Positions 63,034 to 63,336 of a DNA stretch of 63,336 bases are shown here, one piece after another. Where the stretch lies: the NCBI GenBank assembly GCA_021734255.1, contig JAIPJM010000014.1:1-63336 (forward strand), read 5' to 3'. Source of the stretch: Fidelibacterota bacterium (GTDB lineage: Bacteria; Fidelibacterota; UBA8477; JABMPR01). Position 1 is the stretch's first letter, and each line of letters begins with the position of its first letter. Position numbers and translations under genes: made by a program. Under the pieces are notes generated by a model. The model was given only the letters and a program-made list of their open reading frames with translations, searched no databases and was not told the DNA's origin.

Positions 63034-63118
63034 GTAGCTCTCGATAGAGAGCGTAGGTTGGTACCCGAGGCCGGAATCCCCGCCTGCCTGGCGCTGCAGG
63101 CGGCGGGCAGGGAACCGG
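62885..63118. repeat. GTACCCGAGGCC repeats and GC-rich hairpin
   Basis: GTACCCGAGGCC occurs at 62885-62896 and 63061-63072. The second copy runs into a GC-rich hairpin with stem CCGCCTGC (63080-63087) and GCAGGCGG (63096-63103), which extends imperfectly to CCGG at 63071 and 63115. It has the look of an extragenic palindromic element. Confidence 0.6.
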
Positions 63119-63336
63119 CACGGCTGTTGAGGCCGAGGCATTTTAAGTCCTAAGACGAATCCTTGTATGTATCAGTGGGACAGTAAGTTACAGGGATTTA
63201 ATAATCGCTATGTGCACTGAATGTGCAGTAGCTAGACACATGAAGGGCACAATTCTATGGGATTAAAGTCCTCTGTACTTCTTTACATTTAGAGCTTTCC
63301 ATTGGAGTGATGGATGTGAATCAATTCGATCTCGGA

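Larger units (their letters stand above)
62234..63336. other. Non-coding, repeat-rich tail of the window
   Basis: No convincing gene is seen in these 1.1 kb. The first 130 bases are AT-rich and probably hold the promoter of the minus-strand ABC ATPase. From about 62400 to 63120 the sequence is filled with short direct repeats, palindromes and a GC-rich hairpin, listed separately. Small open frames at 62515-62697 (plus) and 62826-63014 (minus) run through these repeats and look non-coding. No tRNA or rRNA was recognised. The region probably marks the end of the island. Confidence 0.6.

Noticed and set aside
62399-63120. A CRISPR array
   Set aside because: Repeats are few, of different types, irregularly spaced and degenerate; there are no cas genes in the window.
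1-63336. tRNA, rRNA or insertion sequence genes
   Set aside because: No cloverleaf-like sequence with CCA-type end, no rRNA signature and no transposase frame was recognised on either strand.

Overview
This window looks like one large carbohydrate-utilisation island from a bacterium of the FCB group, most likely a Marinimicrobia/Calditrichota/KSB1-type lineage rather than a classical Bacteroidota. The evidence is: type IX secretion (T9SS) C-terminal tails of the 'FPNPFN' kind on several exported proteins, a PorV/PorQ-like outer-membrane protein, a TonB-dependent receptor with a carboxypeptidase-regulatory-like N-terminal domain, no SusD-like partner, and sugar uptake through CUT1-type ABC transporters. 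Base composition is moderate, and TTG/GTG starts are fairly frequent. The taxonomic placement is an inference from protein style only.

Layout. Positions 1-150 hold the broken or partial end of an unrecognised gene, followed by a PfkB-family sugar kinase (174-1025). A minus-strand operon (4937-1029) encodes a glycyl radical enzyme, its radical-SAM activase and a phytanoyl-CoA-dioxygenase-like protein, with a divergent AraC regulator (5004). After a 414-bp AT-rich gap, a LacI regulator (6309) opens a run of about 37 genes, all on the plus strand, to 58913. In order these are: an orphan lipoprotein; a sugar-binding lipoprotein and two ABC permeases; a tandem-CBM9-like T9SS protein; a zinc-type alcohol dehydrogenase; a TonB receptor, a T9SS protein of unknown function and a PorV-like protein; a very large GH106-like glycosidase; ribokinase and ribose pyranase; a GH39/GH5-like lipoprotein; a ureidoglycolate-lyase-like protein; a TIM-barrel glycosidase; a Gfo/Idh/MocA oxidoreductase and a sugar isomerase/epimerase; GH42, an MFS transporter, a PIG-L deacetylase and a six-hairpin glycosidase; three tandem GH10-like paralogues; an aldo/keto reductase, GH13, an SDR and GH2; a phosphomannose-isomerase-like protein, a bicupin and a second aldo/keto reductase; a membrane protein, xylulokinase and nucleoside hydrolase; a second, closely related sugar-binding lipoprotein; and an HGSNAT-like acyltransferase. 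The island closes with two minus-strand genes, GH92 and an MsmX/UgpC-type ABC ATPase. The last 1.1 kb is non-coding and full of degenerate repeats and palindromes.

How it may work (inference). Surface proteins (CBM9-like, GH13, the T9SS protein of unknown function) and the TonB receptor would capture and process polymer. ABC binding proteins would import oligosaccharides. A set of hydrolases without signal peptides, plus the oxidoreductase/isomerase pairs, would dismantle them in the cytoplasm. Xylulokinase, ribokinase/RbsD and nucleoside hydrolase suggest that pentoses (xylose/xylulose and ribose) are end products. The most unusual parts are the three divergent GH10-like paralogues, the glycyl-radical/dioxygenase operon, the TonB-unknown-PorV triplet, and the presence of ribose-salvage genes inside a glycan locus.
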